The translations under genes were made by a program, and so were the position numbers. Under the pieces are notes generated by a model that saw only the letters and a list, made by a program, of their open reading frames with translations, was not told the DNA's origin and ran no database searches. A stretch of DNA of 64,000 nucleotides from Paraconiothyrium sp. Pb-2020 (Eukaryota > Ascomycota > Dothideomycetes > Pleosporales > Didymosphaeriaceae): the NCBI GenBank assembly GCA_022419385.1, contig JAJUBI010000002.1, forward strand, positions 3,968,001 to 4,032,000. The letters are read 5' to 3'. Position 1 is the first letter of the stretch. Each line of letters opens with the position of its first letter. Positions 35,848-46,782 of the stretch are shown here, piece by piece.

Positions 35848-36820
35848 ATCAACGGTCCTTGCGTGAGGATCACGGTGGTCGGTGAGCGAGGGATAGGATT
35901 GTGCAGTCAGAGAATCAAGGTTGGGGATCATGCTGTTGTAGCAGGTACCTCATGTTTAGTCGTCTCGAACGTAACCGATATGGACCTCTTACAGATCGTC
36001 TCCGCAAGCCTCGAAGTGTCACCTGCGTCCCGGACGGAGGCTTGCACTCTCAGTTCGATTCCAGCCACTTGCTTCGACTAACATGGTCTACTTTATCACC
36101 AATGCCGCACCGCCACGCATTCATCAGTGCACCCTCATCTCTGCAGTGCTACGAACTTTGAGTTTGCCCGATGTCAGCGCCTAGGCGCGGTGCGAGTCCA
36201 TAGTTTCAATCAAAATTCATACTTTGCGCGAGATCTTGAGGATAGAATAACATATCATTCTCAGCAGATATTGGGCTCTGCAAGAAAGTTGGTGGGTCTG
36301 CGGAACATTCAAAGCTCGTCCGTAAGACTATGTACATGCAATTGTGTGGGCGACGTAGCTGGTCATATTCAGTACACGAGCGCAATACACATCTTCAAAC
36401 AATCCACGTTTATACCGTACTTGGAACTTGCTCGTACGCGTGCAGTGAGTGCATGTGAACTTCGTGGTACCTGCCAAGAAATACAAGCTGTGTCAGCAAT
36501 CGAATCGGCAACCGGCGATAGCAAAAATACGCTAAACCCTGTTCGCCGGGATCAGCCGCCGATTGTGGTCCCAAAAGCACTTCACTCCTCCAAGACGATT
36601 CACTGTCACCGTGTTCGCTCACCTTCCTCCATGTTGCCCACGCTTTAGCGACCTCGTGGTCAGGCACCGATACTTCTCTGCTCATTACTTCTCGTCTTTA
36701 GTAACTCTTAGTACCTTTTGTCAAGCTTCTTTCGCTCGTCCAGCTCGCTACCATACCTGAGCCAGCTTCCTCGTAGTCGCACCATTCTTCACGGTATCCC
36801 GATTGCCCTCACAACGCACC
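35848..36820. other. intergenic; first part stays open in frame with upstream gene
   Basis: 973 bp. The frame of the Bys1-like gene continues open after its TAG for about 78 codons to 36081, including several Cys. The rest shows no recognisable gene. A pyrimidine-rich stretch around 36690-36800 precedes the start of the next gene and probably is its promoter and leader. Confidence 0.45.
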
Positions 36821-38515
36821 ATGGCTCGCAATCGCAGCCAATCGCCTGCGATGGCCTTGGAACATACAGGCTCGCCGCAACCCGCAGTATCGAAGCGCGA
36901 CAAGCGGCGCAACATGCTCGCCGACAAGCTCTCCGAGATGATGACGAGCTTCTCCGACAATAGGGATAGCCACTACCGCGCCCAGCTGGCCGCTCTGCAG
37001 GCAGACATCAACCTCATCCTCAAAGCTGACCCGTATACGAATAAGCCACTCGAGGACGCTGGCGAGGAGGCATCTGAGCTCATCACCTCCATCATGGGCA
37101 ACAATGCACCGACTGCACCAAGCGCGGGTACCGATTACGTCGCACAGTGTGGGAAATACTACGGGCGCTTCGTAGACAGCGTCAATGACGCTATAGAGGA
37201 CCGCGACCGTGATCTCACAATGCTGTTTGTACGCTTGCACACGTTCCTACTTTACATCTAGGCACGCGCTGACTTTACAATCGTATAGAACAAGCACCAG
37301 AACACTAAGAACGAGATCGAGAATGCGCATTTTTACAAGGTCCAAATAGCTGAAGAAGAGCACAAGCTTCTTGCAGCCACCATCCGCGAACGCCTTATGG
37401 CTACCATACAGACACGCACCATGCGTCTGAAGCGCGAGAAGGAGCAATTGGACCTCTCGGACAGCAACGCCATGCTGCTGCACCCCAACCAATTTAGCAT
37501 TGGTAACCCTGCAAGTCCAGGCGGGCCCCAGGCGCCACGTAAGACACGCAGGACAGGACACAAGTTCGGCGAGGCGGAGGACATTGCGCAAGAGAACAAG
37601 CGCAAGCGGAAGCTGTTCGAGACAGACGACAACGACTCTCCCGGCCCCTCTGGCCGCAACGTCGAATTTGGCGCGAATTCACCCTTCCGCGAAGCCAAAG
37701 CCCGCACTATGCACACGCAATTCGAAGCCTCGGCCTACTCTCTCGAGCGACTCTTCACCGAGAAAGAGCTCAACATGGCCATGAATCAAGCCACAACCGC
37801 CGCCTCGAACTTCTTCGCCAAGATGAAGACCTCCGACACCGAGCAGCCCACAACCAATGGCACAAATGGTACCACCACCAACGGCGAGCGCGCCCTCGAT
37901 ATGGGCGACGATGCCCCCGACGAGCAAGACTCCGACGACATTCCCGGCGCAGTCGACATGGGTCGACAAGTTTCCTCCAACCCGCATGCCACCCGTGGTG
38001 CAACCCGCGCGCATCCCAACTTCAACCTCGCGACTGGCACAATCCCCACCATGTACGCCCCGCCCTTCATCCTCGATGCGAAGATCTTCCAGAAGCCGAA
38101 TGCGTCAGCTCCCGCACCCCCGCCCCTCGGCGCCGCGGATGTAGAGCAAGATCTAAAACTCATGCTACGCGACGCCCGGCCGGATGACGAGCTGAACGAG
38201 AAGCTGCTCCAGGCGGCTGTGCACCCTGTGCGCGCGCGAGAATATGCGATACAGCCGCCGGAATACCGCGAGCCGGTCAATGAGACGACGAGTCTGGTCA
38301 GAACGTTGGTGCCGCACCTGGAAGTTGGAAACGGTGCGGTGCTCGGGGGCGTGCCGATGAGTGCGCAGAGTAGCATGGGTGGATACAGCGACGCTGGTGG
38401 TAATACGCCAATGGGGAGGTACGGGGAGAGTAGTCTTGCGGCTGCGCTCGGGGGTGTGGGCATGGCGAGGACGGCTAGTGGAAGTGGGCGAAGGGGTGGG
38501 AGGAGAGCCGGATAG
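36821..38515 (+). CDS. Sds3-like histone deacetylase complex subunit
   Basis: Probable nuclear subunit of an Rpd3/Sin3-type deacetylase complex. Exons 36821-37228 and 37289-38515 (60-nt intron, phase 0) give 544 aa. The N-terminal block DKRRNMLADKLSEMMTSFSD, then HYRAQLAALQADINLILKAD, matches the start of the Sds3-like domain. It is followed by helices NEIENAHFYKVQIAEEEHKL and LLAATIRERLMATIQTRTMR corresponding to the coiled-coil part. The remainder is low-complexity with a short conserved-looking segment LERLFTEKELNMAMNQAT and a Gly/Arg-rich end (GSGRRGGRRAG). Start: ATG in the strong context CACCATGG. The family call rests on the N-terminal 200 residues only. Confidence 0.72.
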
Positions 38516-39530
38516 ATTGTGCAGTTTGTTCGTTCTATCCTCCTGTCCTTGTTCATATGGCCGCCCTCTTGACTTGTTAGATACCCACCCACTGGCTTCA
38601 GTCCTTCAGTCCTTCCTTTTGGCGTTCTTGTCCATTTATCTCGGGAGGAACGGCATCCAAGGGCCGCGTCCGGTCATATAGGTCTGTCTTTTCATTTTGG
38701 TTATGCATCCGGATGAAGTGGCATTTCCCGGCGTTTTCATCCATGGTTGATCATTACTCTCACGAATGTAAAATTCGAATTGCGCTACGTATGTCAGGAG
38801 CCACTGCCTGGAGTATGACTGATTCGAGCTTCTAAGTGAAGATCCTGGGCGCGTGCTGTTGATGCTACCTAGATAAGGTGGAGAAGGAACTTGCAAACGC
38901 TTCCAGGGTGACTTGACCAGCCTGGAAGTATAAAGATGATCTTTAGTATGGTGGGAAGTCGTCTGACGCTAGGGAGATGAAAGACGGATACCGCACATTG
39001 CTCCAGCGCCACGACGAAGGACCAACAGCACCAGACAGCAAAAATGGAAGTCTGAGAAAAGACAAAAATCTATTACAGACTCATAAAACAAGAAAAGAAA
39101 CACAACACTACCAATTCGTCCCTACCCGTCCCTTTCATGCTCAATCAACCACTCCGTCGATGAAGAAATCGCATTAGCTCGGCATTCTCCTCCTAAACCC
39201 GGAAGACTATTCCCCAATCTGAGGAAAAGCTCTATGCAAACCTCCGAGAAAATTTCATGACCGAACCCGTCGCAGCACTTCCAGGTGCAAACCGTTGGCG
39301 TTGGATCTGAACTGCTGCGCGGGAAGAACGGATACCGGTATGTTGCTGCTGTGGAAGGGTATACGAGAACTGAAAATCCGTAGTCGATCAAGCACCTATG
39401 ATCGGATACAACCGCGTCCATAAAGCTGTCGAGAATGCCGCAGTCGGTTCTGCTGAAGCGGGAATGATAGGCATATCTTCTACACAGGGGAGGCGAACAA
39501 ATTTCCAACGCGCGTGTACACCATGGTGTG
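38516..39530. other. intergenic with a Cys-rich open minus-strand stretch
   Basis: 1 kb between convergent stops. Its right part, 39122-39560 on the minus strand, is an open frame of about 145 codons with cysteine spacing like the upstream gene, described as a finding. The left part shows nothing I recognise. Confidence 0.45.
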
Positions 39531-42359
39531 CTAGTGACCCATCTTCTTGCCACAGACATCATCATCGATCGAGGCGGTGACATCGACGTTGTGGTCGCCC
39601 CTATAGTATCGCTCGATAAGAGTGATGACCACGTCGCATTTGTTACCGTAGTTGGACTCGGAAATTGTGCATAGTTCTCTCACGCACACTTTCTGCCTAC
39701 GTGACGGGTCCCTAACAACGGGCAGATGAAGGGAAGGTTCGTCGCGGCAAACATGATCGCTTGTCGCATCGCCGACCGTTGGTGGAATAGCTTCGATCTG
39801 TAATAACGTCCTAAAATCTCGGTGAACGACCGCGCAGTCGACTCCAGGAATACGCGGCGAGCAGTATGCTTTCGAGCAAACCAAAGGCAATGAAGTGTTG
39901 TAGGCGTAAATCGTCGAATCCTCGAAGGATGTGCGCGCAAGTACGGTACCGCAGGCATCGTGGTTTTCTGTGAACTCGACGTCCATCTGCATCGTCTCAT
40001 TCATGAATTGTGCAATGTTGTGCTCAGTCTTGTTGCAATCGTGATCGACATGGTCTGAACGACGGCAAAGCTCCTTGCGACAAACCTTGTGGGAACCCCG
40101 CTTTGTCTTAGTTGACAGAGGCAGGTGAGGGAGTTCGTTTGCCCTCGCTCCAAGACAGGCGGGTCCATTGGCACTGAAATTGATACGCGTGCCATAGTAC
40201 GCATACGATACCTCTTCTGCCAGCTCCGCTACCTCTTCGCATTCGTCATTGGAAAGGTTGTGGGTTCGGCAGTACCCTAGCATGCAAACATCTGAAGGGT
40301 AGGCGGAGTAGTTAACGGGGTATTCCTGACCCTTCGGGCAGGCGTCATCATCTGTGGTCCAGTCGATCTCATGGCCAAGGTTCTTCGATACTTCCTCGAG
40401 TTGGTCTTCGACGTCGCTGCAGTCTGCCTGGAAGGGCTTGCAGTAAGGGTTGACGCAACGTTGGGGTCGCTTCCCTCCCACGCGACGATCACGAAGCCAC
40501 CTCCTTGCAGCCGTGTCGTACGGTAGATCGCATTCTTCATCTGTCGTCAAATCGATGTCTGGGAAAATTTCCCTCATGATGTAGTCGTGTGCATCTCCCC
40601 AGTACGCGAAGAGTTTCCTGGTTGCATTTTCGCCCATAACACATCTTGATACCTCGGGGCCTTGCGGGCCAAAGGTGACGTTACTGGCACAGACCTTTTC
40701 ATCGTCTGTCCAGCTCCAATTCTCACCAACGTCCTTCGAAAGCTTGTTGAGCTCCTTCGTGACTCGCTTGCAAGCTTTACCCTGACAATTAACGACACAC
40801 TTCTTCAATTTGTGCTGCTTCTTGTCGATGAGCTTGCGATGATAGGCTCGAGATTCAGAAATGGCTGGTGGCGAGCAATCATCGAGGTCCGTGGTCCAGC
40901 GAACTCCTGGAAAGTATTCTCTGACGAGCTCTTCGGTTTCATTGTCTCCCCAGTATTTGCCGAGCTTCTCATTGGCCGTAGTGATGCAAACTTTACGGAT
41001 GTCATTCCAGCGGTGACCAGTACCATAGGTAACGTTATCGATTTGACGCCGTGTGAGAGCGGACCATTCGCTGGTCGCAGCACGCTTGTCTTCGCACACT
41101 TCATCTTCGCTCGTCCAGTCAACTTCCCAGCCGGCGTCCTTGGAAAGTTTCTCAAGCTCGTCCTCTACATCACTGCAGTCACCTGGCAGGCGATTCCCTT
41201 TGTGACAAAAGGGGTTGACACAACGTCTGAATCGGTCATTCCCATTCTTGACAACAGGAGAGACCGTCTTGTTTGGCTTTTGACAAAGCTCTTCGTCCGA
41301 AGTCCAAGAACGATCTGTAAACAGCGTCGGACCATGATTGTTGAGGACTGCTTTGACGGTATCCCTTGGGCCCCAGAACTTCTCGAACCATGGATAATAC
41401 TTGTTAATGCACATGGTAACATGGTTGTCACGTTTTTCCACGACACCCGGATAGATCTGCGCCATCTGGTGTCGAATGGCTTCGCAACTAGCTCCAGGGA
41501 ACATGTTTTTAGTTTTGTCGCCGCAGTTGTCCTGGTAGAAGAGCTTCGCGTTGTGTTGAGCCATCTTCTCGTCGCATTGAGCTTCAGGCCAAGAATCATG
41601 AAGAAGGCTGCACATAGGCTCCGGGCTGACTGACTCCTCCGTAACCGCGTCTCGCTTTACCGCAGCGGTGTGGGCTTCAGCACCCTGAGAGGTAGCATGC
41701 TTGGCGGCTTCGAGACGCATCACAGTCTTGAGAGGTACTGTATCGACGCGTTCAATAAGCCACTGGTCTTCCTCATCCTCGGGCAACATTGGCATTCGCT
41801 TCGAACCCACAACGCGGGCGCTGCACATGCGAGGGTGGAGCGGCGCATCCCGTTCGGCGACGAGTCCGATACAGGTCGAGATAATACGGACCGGTGTAGT
41901 ATCTTCAGAAGGAACTGTACGATCCGAGCCGCAAAGAACTAGCTCGATGTCGTCGGTGCTCGAGCACTGCTGGGTGGGCACGTCTGAACTCTTGAAACCG
42001 CCGCGGCAGGTGTTCAGGGTAGCGGTATCAAATTCGTTCCCGCGGACATTGGCGAGGTTAATCCAGATCTTGTTGGGGTCGGAAGAGTCGACATCGTATT
42101 GGAAGTTGATCTCGCTCTTACCCGTGTAGATGCCATCACGTTCAGTGGAGATCTTGATGGCGACGCCAGGACTGACGGCGGTGCCGGAGCGCCAGGGCTC
42201 CTCATACCGCTTTCCAGGACTTATGGAAAGGTTGCTTGCAAGGTCTGTCTTCTCAGGTACTGACCAGATATAGACGTCCTTCCGGCAGTTGTTGGTGACA
42301 ATCGCCTTGGAGTGGCCGAGGGCCACCAGGGCGCTGAGTGTGAGGACCCAGATGGACAT
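39531..42359 (-). CDS. secreted Bys1-domain protein with ~10 cysteine-rich repeat modules
   Basis: Intronless, 942 aa. Signal peptide 1-18 (MSIWVLTLSALVALGHSK), then a Bys1 domain, about 19-145 (AIVTNNCRKDVYIWSV, SPGVAIKIS, FQYDV, ending ELVLC). After a linker and a Cys-rich segment (250-292), two module types follow. Type B starts C-[IV] and has KL-x2-YWGD and an FP motif (317-359, 458-495, 573-610). Type C is C-x3-C-x(4-11)-C-x(~26)-C (380-422, 521-557, 635-674, 692-735, 760-803, 828-871, 892-935). B and C alternate three times, then C repeats alone. Both types tend to end in W-T-[TS/D]-[DE]-x2-x-C. Dibasic sites (309, 378, 425, 437, 619, 625, 630, 753, 887) lie mostly between modules, and many N-glycosylation sequons are present. 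Function unknown. A Kex2-processed precursor or cell-wall protein is inferred. Start chosen at the ATG giving the signal peptide. Confidence 0.85.
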   Translation of the reverse strand: MSIWVLTLSALVALGHSKAIVTNNCRKDVYIWSVPEKTDLASNLSISPGKRYEEPWRSGTAVSPGVAIKISTERDGIYTGKSEINFQYDVDSSDPNKIWINLANVRGNEFDTATLNTCRGGFKSSDVPTQQCSSTDDIELVLCGSDRTVPSEDTTPVRIISTCIGLVAERDAPLHPRMCSARVVGSKRMPMLPEDEEDQWLIERVDTVPLKTVMRLEAAKHATSQGAEAHTAAVKRDAVTEESVSPEPMCSLLHDSWPEAQCDEKMAQHNAKLFYQDNCGDKTKNMFPGASCEAIRHQMAQIYPGVVEKRDNHVTMCINKYYPWFEKFWGPRDTVKAVLNNHGPTLFTDRSWTSDEELCQKPNKTVSPVVKNGNDRFRRCVNPFCHKGNRLPGDCSDVEDELEKLSKDAGWEVDWTSEDEVCEDKRAATSEWSALTRRQIDNVTYGTGHRWNDIRKVCITTANEKLGKYWGDNETEELVREYFPGVRWTTDLDDCSPPAISESRAYHRKLIDKKQHKLKKCVVNCQGKACKRVTKELNKLSKDVGENWSWTDDEKVCASNVTFGPQGPEVSRCVMGENATRKLFAYWGDAHDYIMREIFPDIDLTTDEECDLPYDTAARRWLRDRRVGGKRPQRCVNPYCKPFQADCSDVEDQLEEVSKNLGHEIDWTTDDDACPKGQEYPVNYSAYPSDVCMLGYCRTHNLSNDECEEVAELAEEVSYAYYGTRINFSANGPACLGARANELPHLPLSTKTKRGSHKVCRKELCRRSDHVDHDCNKTEHNIAQFMNETMQMDVEFTENHDACGTVLARTSFEDSTIYAYNTSLPLVCSKAYCSPRIPGVDCAVVHRDFRTLLQIEAIPPTVGDATSDHVCRDEPSLHLPVVRDPSRRQKVCVRELCTISESNYGNKCDVVITLIERYYRGDHNVDVTASIDDDVCGKKMGH

Positions 42360-43227
42360 GATCCGCCAGCTAGACGAAGTAGACGTGTGGAGAAAAGGAG
42401 ATAGACAATCAAGGCGGATAGAAGAAAATGGGGGGTTATGTATGTCGTGAAAACAACTGGCCGCCAAAAGCGCTGTTGAGTGACGATGCGGTTGGGTAGG
42501 AAGAGAGAAGACGTGACAGGCGTACGTGCACTTTGGTGCAGGCAGTGCCCGACCGAGGGCACCGATGACCGCCTTGCATCGTCATCGTGCTGGTTCTTGT
42601 GGCAGGTGGTGGTGATGGCAAAGGAAAGAGCAGGCCGAGGCCCTCTCTCGGGGAAGCAGGGCTGCACATATAGGGAAGTCGCAGCAAGGTCTCATTATGA
42701 GCACTGGGAGTGACAGCAGTAGATTCATCTCAGACCTTTGTTGCCAATCTCCTTTGCTCTTCTCTCTGCTGCCAAACTGATGCCATATCCGCGAGATTGG
42801 TGGCCAGGAAGGCGACTTTGAATCAAGTTTCAGACGTGCATTCTCCTTTGCACTTGTTCTTTCATCTCATTGACCAACACGTTATTCACTGCATACGCAA
42901 GTTCATACAGAAAACTTGTGCGGAGGGCAGGGCGGACGCGATACGCGAGGTCGCGTTGTTGGGCGATGCTTCGGAGCGGTCATCGCTGATGCGGAGCAGG
43001 CGCCCCTCCGTGAGCGCCTGAGGATGAAACGCACTGCACCTCAGGACACAACGCCCACATCAGAGGATAAGACCGCCATGTCTCCTTTCTTGCAGTCTCG
43101 CACTGTACACCATTCTTTCGCAATTTCTCCGGCTCCTGGATAGCTTCCCTCGCTTTTTCGTGTTGATATAATATTACAATCGGCCCACCCTCCAAGACGC
43201 GAGTACGCGCCCCGCCATACCTCCGAG
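42360..43227. other. intergenic, divergent promoters
   Basis: 868 bp between two divergent genes. No domain-bearing frame was seen. The minus-strand frame of the secreted protein is open for about 36 codons upstream of its chosen start, judged leader rather than coding. Confidence 0.5.
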
Positions 43228-44471
43228 ATGATACAACGCACCTCCTGCAGCTCACCCACGATGAGTCCACCAAAGCTCAAAGAAATCAATGTTTCGCTTC
43301 CACGTAAATTCGATACCCCCGACGAGCCATGGTATCGCTACATCACAGTAGACCTGCTGCACTATGTTCTAGGCTACACCGTCTTCCATCCATTCGTAGC
43401 TTGCGTTCTAGTGCTCTGTCTGCGCGCGCAGTACACGCCATGGCACGCGCTTGAGATGCGTATTGCGATCGCGTGGGCCATGCTCATGTGTACAATTGGC
43501 ATCTTCAATATCATTAGCGACAGAATCGCGTACGGTGCGCCGAGGGAGGTTGACCTAAGCGAGGAGGTAATCGTCATCACCGGAGGCGTCGATGGCTTGG
43601 GAGGACTGCTTGCCGAGACATACGGCATGCGCAACGCGAATGTGGCTGTTTTGGACATGAAGAAGGTTGACGATGAAGAAGCCGAAGAGAAGGGTGTGCT
43701 CTACTACCAATGCGACGTGGGCGATGCGAAGCAGGTCGAGGCGGCCGTGGCCGAGATCGTGGAAGACGTACGCACCTGAGGTCCCAGATATGCTCACAAA
43801 ACGCTAACTACGCACAGCTGGGCGCTCCGACAATACTCGTTAACAATGCTGGCATGGTACGAGCGGGATCGATCCTCGATTCAACCCCGGAAGAAGTTGA
43901 GCAGTACGTCCCCCGTGCCTTGCCACAGCAACATCTTATGTACTGACTGTAAATAAGGACTTTCCGCACGAACACCATCTCCCACTTCAACACTCTCCGC
44001 GCTGTCCTCCCGCACATGCTCAGGGAACGTCGCGGCACCATCGTAACCGTCTCCTCCGTCCTCGGCCGTCTCGGCGCCGCAAATCTCTCCTCCTACACCG
44101 CCTCCAAAGCTGCGCTTCTTGCGCTCCATCAATCCCTCCGTGCCGAGCTCGCGCAGAACCCGGATGCAAATGAGATCAAGACAATACTCGTTACGCCAGG
44201 CCAGATGGGCACGAAGATGTTCCAGGGCGTCAAGACTCCGAGCAAATTCCTAGGACCGGTTGTCTCACCAGCTGAGGTTGCGAAGAGCATAATGAATCTA
44301 ATTGAAAAGGGTGAGAGCGGGGAAGTGGCGCTGCCATTGTATACGAAGTATGCGGGAACTCTAGACGCGCTTCCGGTAGGGATACAAGCGCTGTTGAGGA
44401 GATGGAGCGCGATGGATACGGCGATTCAAAAATCTGGGATGGTGAGCAAGTCAGAAAGGAAAGAGCAGTAG
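43228..44471 (+). CDS. membrane-anchored short-chain dehydrogenase/reductase (SDR16C/retinol-dehydrogenase-like)
   Basis: NAD(P)-dependent oxidoreductase, probably at the ER or lipid droplets. Exons 43228-43767, 43818-43903 and 43958-44471 (introns 50 and 54 nt) give 379 aa. The N-terminus has two hydrophobic helices (HYVLGYTVFHPFVACVLVLC and IAIAWAMLMCTIGIFNII). The Rossmann part has VIVITGGVDGLGG (cofactor glycines), LDMKKVD, the NNAG motif in TILVNNAGMV, the catalytic Ser in TVSSVLGRLG and the Y-x3-K in SSYTASKAALLAL, followed by PGQM. All catalytic residues are present. A second in-frame ATG at 43261 would shorten it by 11 residues. Substrate is unknown; steroids, retinoids or long-chain alcohols are used by relatives. 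Confidence 0.9.
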
Positions 44472-46159
44472 AAGGTTTGATACCCCGATGCGAGACAGGA
44501 GAACATCTGCACCCTGATCGGATGAGAGACCGATTTAAGGGCAACAAGGAAGTAGGCAGAGAACGCTATTTGTATGAATACTGTACCCTGATTCTGAAAA
44601 TTGCTCTTTTGGATCTACTACCCGCGTCCGATATCCTCCCGCTCTTCCCAACGCCTCAAACTAATGATACTAACCCTCATCGCCTGGATCGCCTCCTCTT
44701 TCTCCCGGTTCACGCTAAGATATACACTATGGAAGCGACCCCTAGCAGGGGCTAGACAAGATGTCTTGTACCATCAGATGCGGGGCTCCCATTAGAGAGG
44801 ACATATCGACTTATGTACAGAATTGTTCTTGGAACATTCCTCCGAGGAAGAACACATACGCTAATTTGCAGCATACGGGTCGCTACGTATAGCTTTTTGG
44901 AGCACTAGAAAACAGAAGAAAGACTATTAGTGAACTTGGGGTCCCAATTCGTGCACATGTTGTATCGGATGCAGCATACGAGATGTTGCTCCTTTAATTG
45001 CATCCCAATGTTGAAGCGACACGGGAAAGAACTGTGTCAATCCGATTGCGGTAAGATGGCAGATGGGGGAGACATCCTTTATACACGAACCACGCGACGG
45101 TTGTCAAAAGACGCGCTTCGGATCACCTTTGTCTACTATTGAAATACAGGCCCATGTGAAGTAAGTTCGAACTCATCACTCCAACTCTGGATTGGATAAT
45201 GTCATCGTTGACTCATGCCGAGAAGGTATTGTGCAAGGAATCACAACTATGTAGCAGCGTCTGGTATGGAGATATAGCCTCCCTAAGCGGTACGCAACGT
45301 CCTTCTACCGATTCCCAGTCCAGAAGTGCCATGCTTCAAAGCCGGATCAGGTTCCTCTATTGGCGGCGCAAGGATGGCACAAGGAGATTCATCCGTTGCC
45401 TTGAGTGATGGACTCGAGAATCTGTGCGTCAAAGGAGACATGTCAGATTTAGTTACTCATCCAGATAGCTACAACGTCTGTTATCAAATCTGGGTTGCTG
45501 ACGGTAGCTTCTGCCTGCGTACTGAGAGGCTCATTTCTCCTTTTGCTGGATTATTGAAACAGCCTCGTCTTGCGGGGTCTGATCTGGTTTCTCTATCGAA
45601 CAGCCAGAGTCCACGTTATTTATCAAGACCGAGCCGATTGATCAACACGGACTGTACGAATTGCTGCAACAATCATTATCGCACGGAACTCCACCACAAA
45701 GGGAGTAAATAGATTGTATTGTAGCCGTCCGCCTCGACTCAGCTTAGGCAAAAAAGGGTTTTGACTTCGATTGAATCTATAAGCATTTGCCAGAATCACA
45801 AAGCAGAGGCGAAGTTGTAAATCAAACGAGCTATTGGCTAGTGCAGGTCGAAAAATTTCGTGTTTCCACTTAAATCGCTCACCATCAGAATAAAAAAGGC
45901 TGAAGCCTCATTGACAGGAGAATTACCTCATGCGGTTCGCTGCCATCTCGAGTAGAGTCGCTCCCTTCTTGCGCCTGTTGAAATCTCTCTTCTATGAGGT
46001 GAATGCACGCCAGTGGGGGCTGATCATTACAGTGTTGTATTTGAACATGCTTATGCGCACGCGCTGGGCTGCAGAGCAACTAGGCATGGCTGGGTATCTC
46101 TAGAACCTTCCTGCACCCTTTAGAAAGAAATTTCGTGATCTTGTTACCATACACCCTCA
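44472..46159. other. intergenic, nothing recognised
   Basis: 1.7 kb. The longest open frame (45326-45712, plus) is Ser/Cys-rich, lacks a domain and has no splice context I can support. The region is moderately AT-rich with no RNA gene or clear repeat. Confidence 0.45.
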
Positions 46160-46782
46160 TTAAAACGCCATTTCGTGCGGCTTCTCATCGCCTCTGAGAC
46201 TGAAAGTGGAAGCTAAGTACGACTCAAGATCCGGAACCTTGCGAATGTTGTTCATGATGGCCTTGTCGACCTTCTTCTGGTCCTCGATACGCTGCGGGTC
46301 GGTCTCTTTCTTTGACTGCGTCTCACCGTCCTTGAAAAATTCCTCCTCACCCTTGCCTTCCTTCTTCTCTCGTGCCCAGTACTCATCTTTGCTTACGCGG
46401 TCCAAGACCTCATCGTCGGTTCCAGTGATGTCGACAGAAGTAGAAGTCGCAATAACGTAGCGATGGTTGACACGTCGCAGGGGAACCCCATTTGATTTGA
46501 AAGGACCAGTGATAAGTAGAACTCCCTGAGACAGCTGTCGAAGGAGGATTACGCGCTTGCCCCTGAAGCGACCGGAAAGGAGAATGAGCACCGTGCCAGG
46601 CTGGAGCGAGGTACGATACTTAGTTGGATGCGCTGTCTTACGGGCCTTCCATACAATCAGCATCCATCGTTTCTTAGGTTTATCTATCACATGCGCACGT
46701 GTCACGCGTTAGTCGTACTTACCTGCTTCATCTGTGCCTCATCCTCTGCAGGGTAGTACTTCGAGAAGTTTTGGGCTGTCAT
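46160..46782 (-). CDS. rpl6: 60S ribosomal protein L6 (eL6)
   Basis: Large-subunit ribosomal protein. Exons 46782-46723 and 46645-46160 (77-nt intron; an alternative acceptor nearby would add four residues starting KRWM) give 181 aa. Core motifs: SLQPGTVLILLSGRFRGKRV, GVLLITGPFKSNGVPLRRVN, RYVIATSTSVDI, and the C-terminal ESYLASTFSLRGDEKPHEM, all diagnostic of fungal eL6. The N-terminus begins MTAQNFSKYYPAEDEAQMKQ and lacks the roughly 15-20 residues (a basic PHHSQKA-like segment) that many fungal homologues have before the KWYPAEDEA motif. An upstream exon could exist, but none with good signals was found. Confidence 0.92.

Noticed and set aside
37786..38592. 268-codon minus-strand open frame
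   Set aside because: Antisense to the Sds3-like gene's low-complexity C-terminal half; no domain.
40662..41633. 323-codon open frame on the plus strand
   Set aside because: Lies antisense inside the module gene. Its length follows from the codon composition of the strand that carries a signal peptide, Bys1 domain and aligned repeats; it has no domain of its own.
45326..45712. 128-codon plus-strand open frame in an intergenic gap
   Set aside because: No domain, no signal peptide, no convincing start context or splice partners; kept only as a note in the gap entry.
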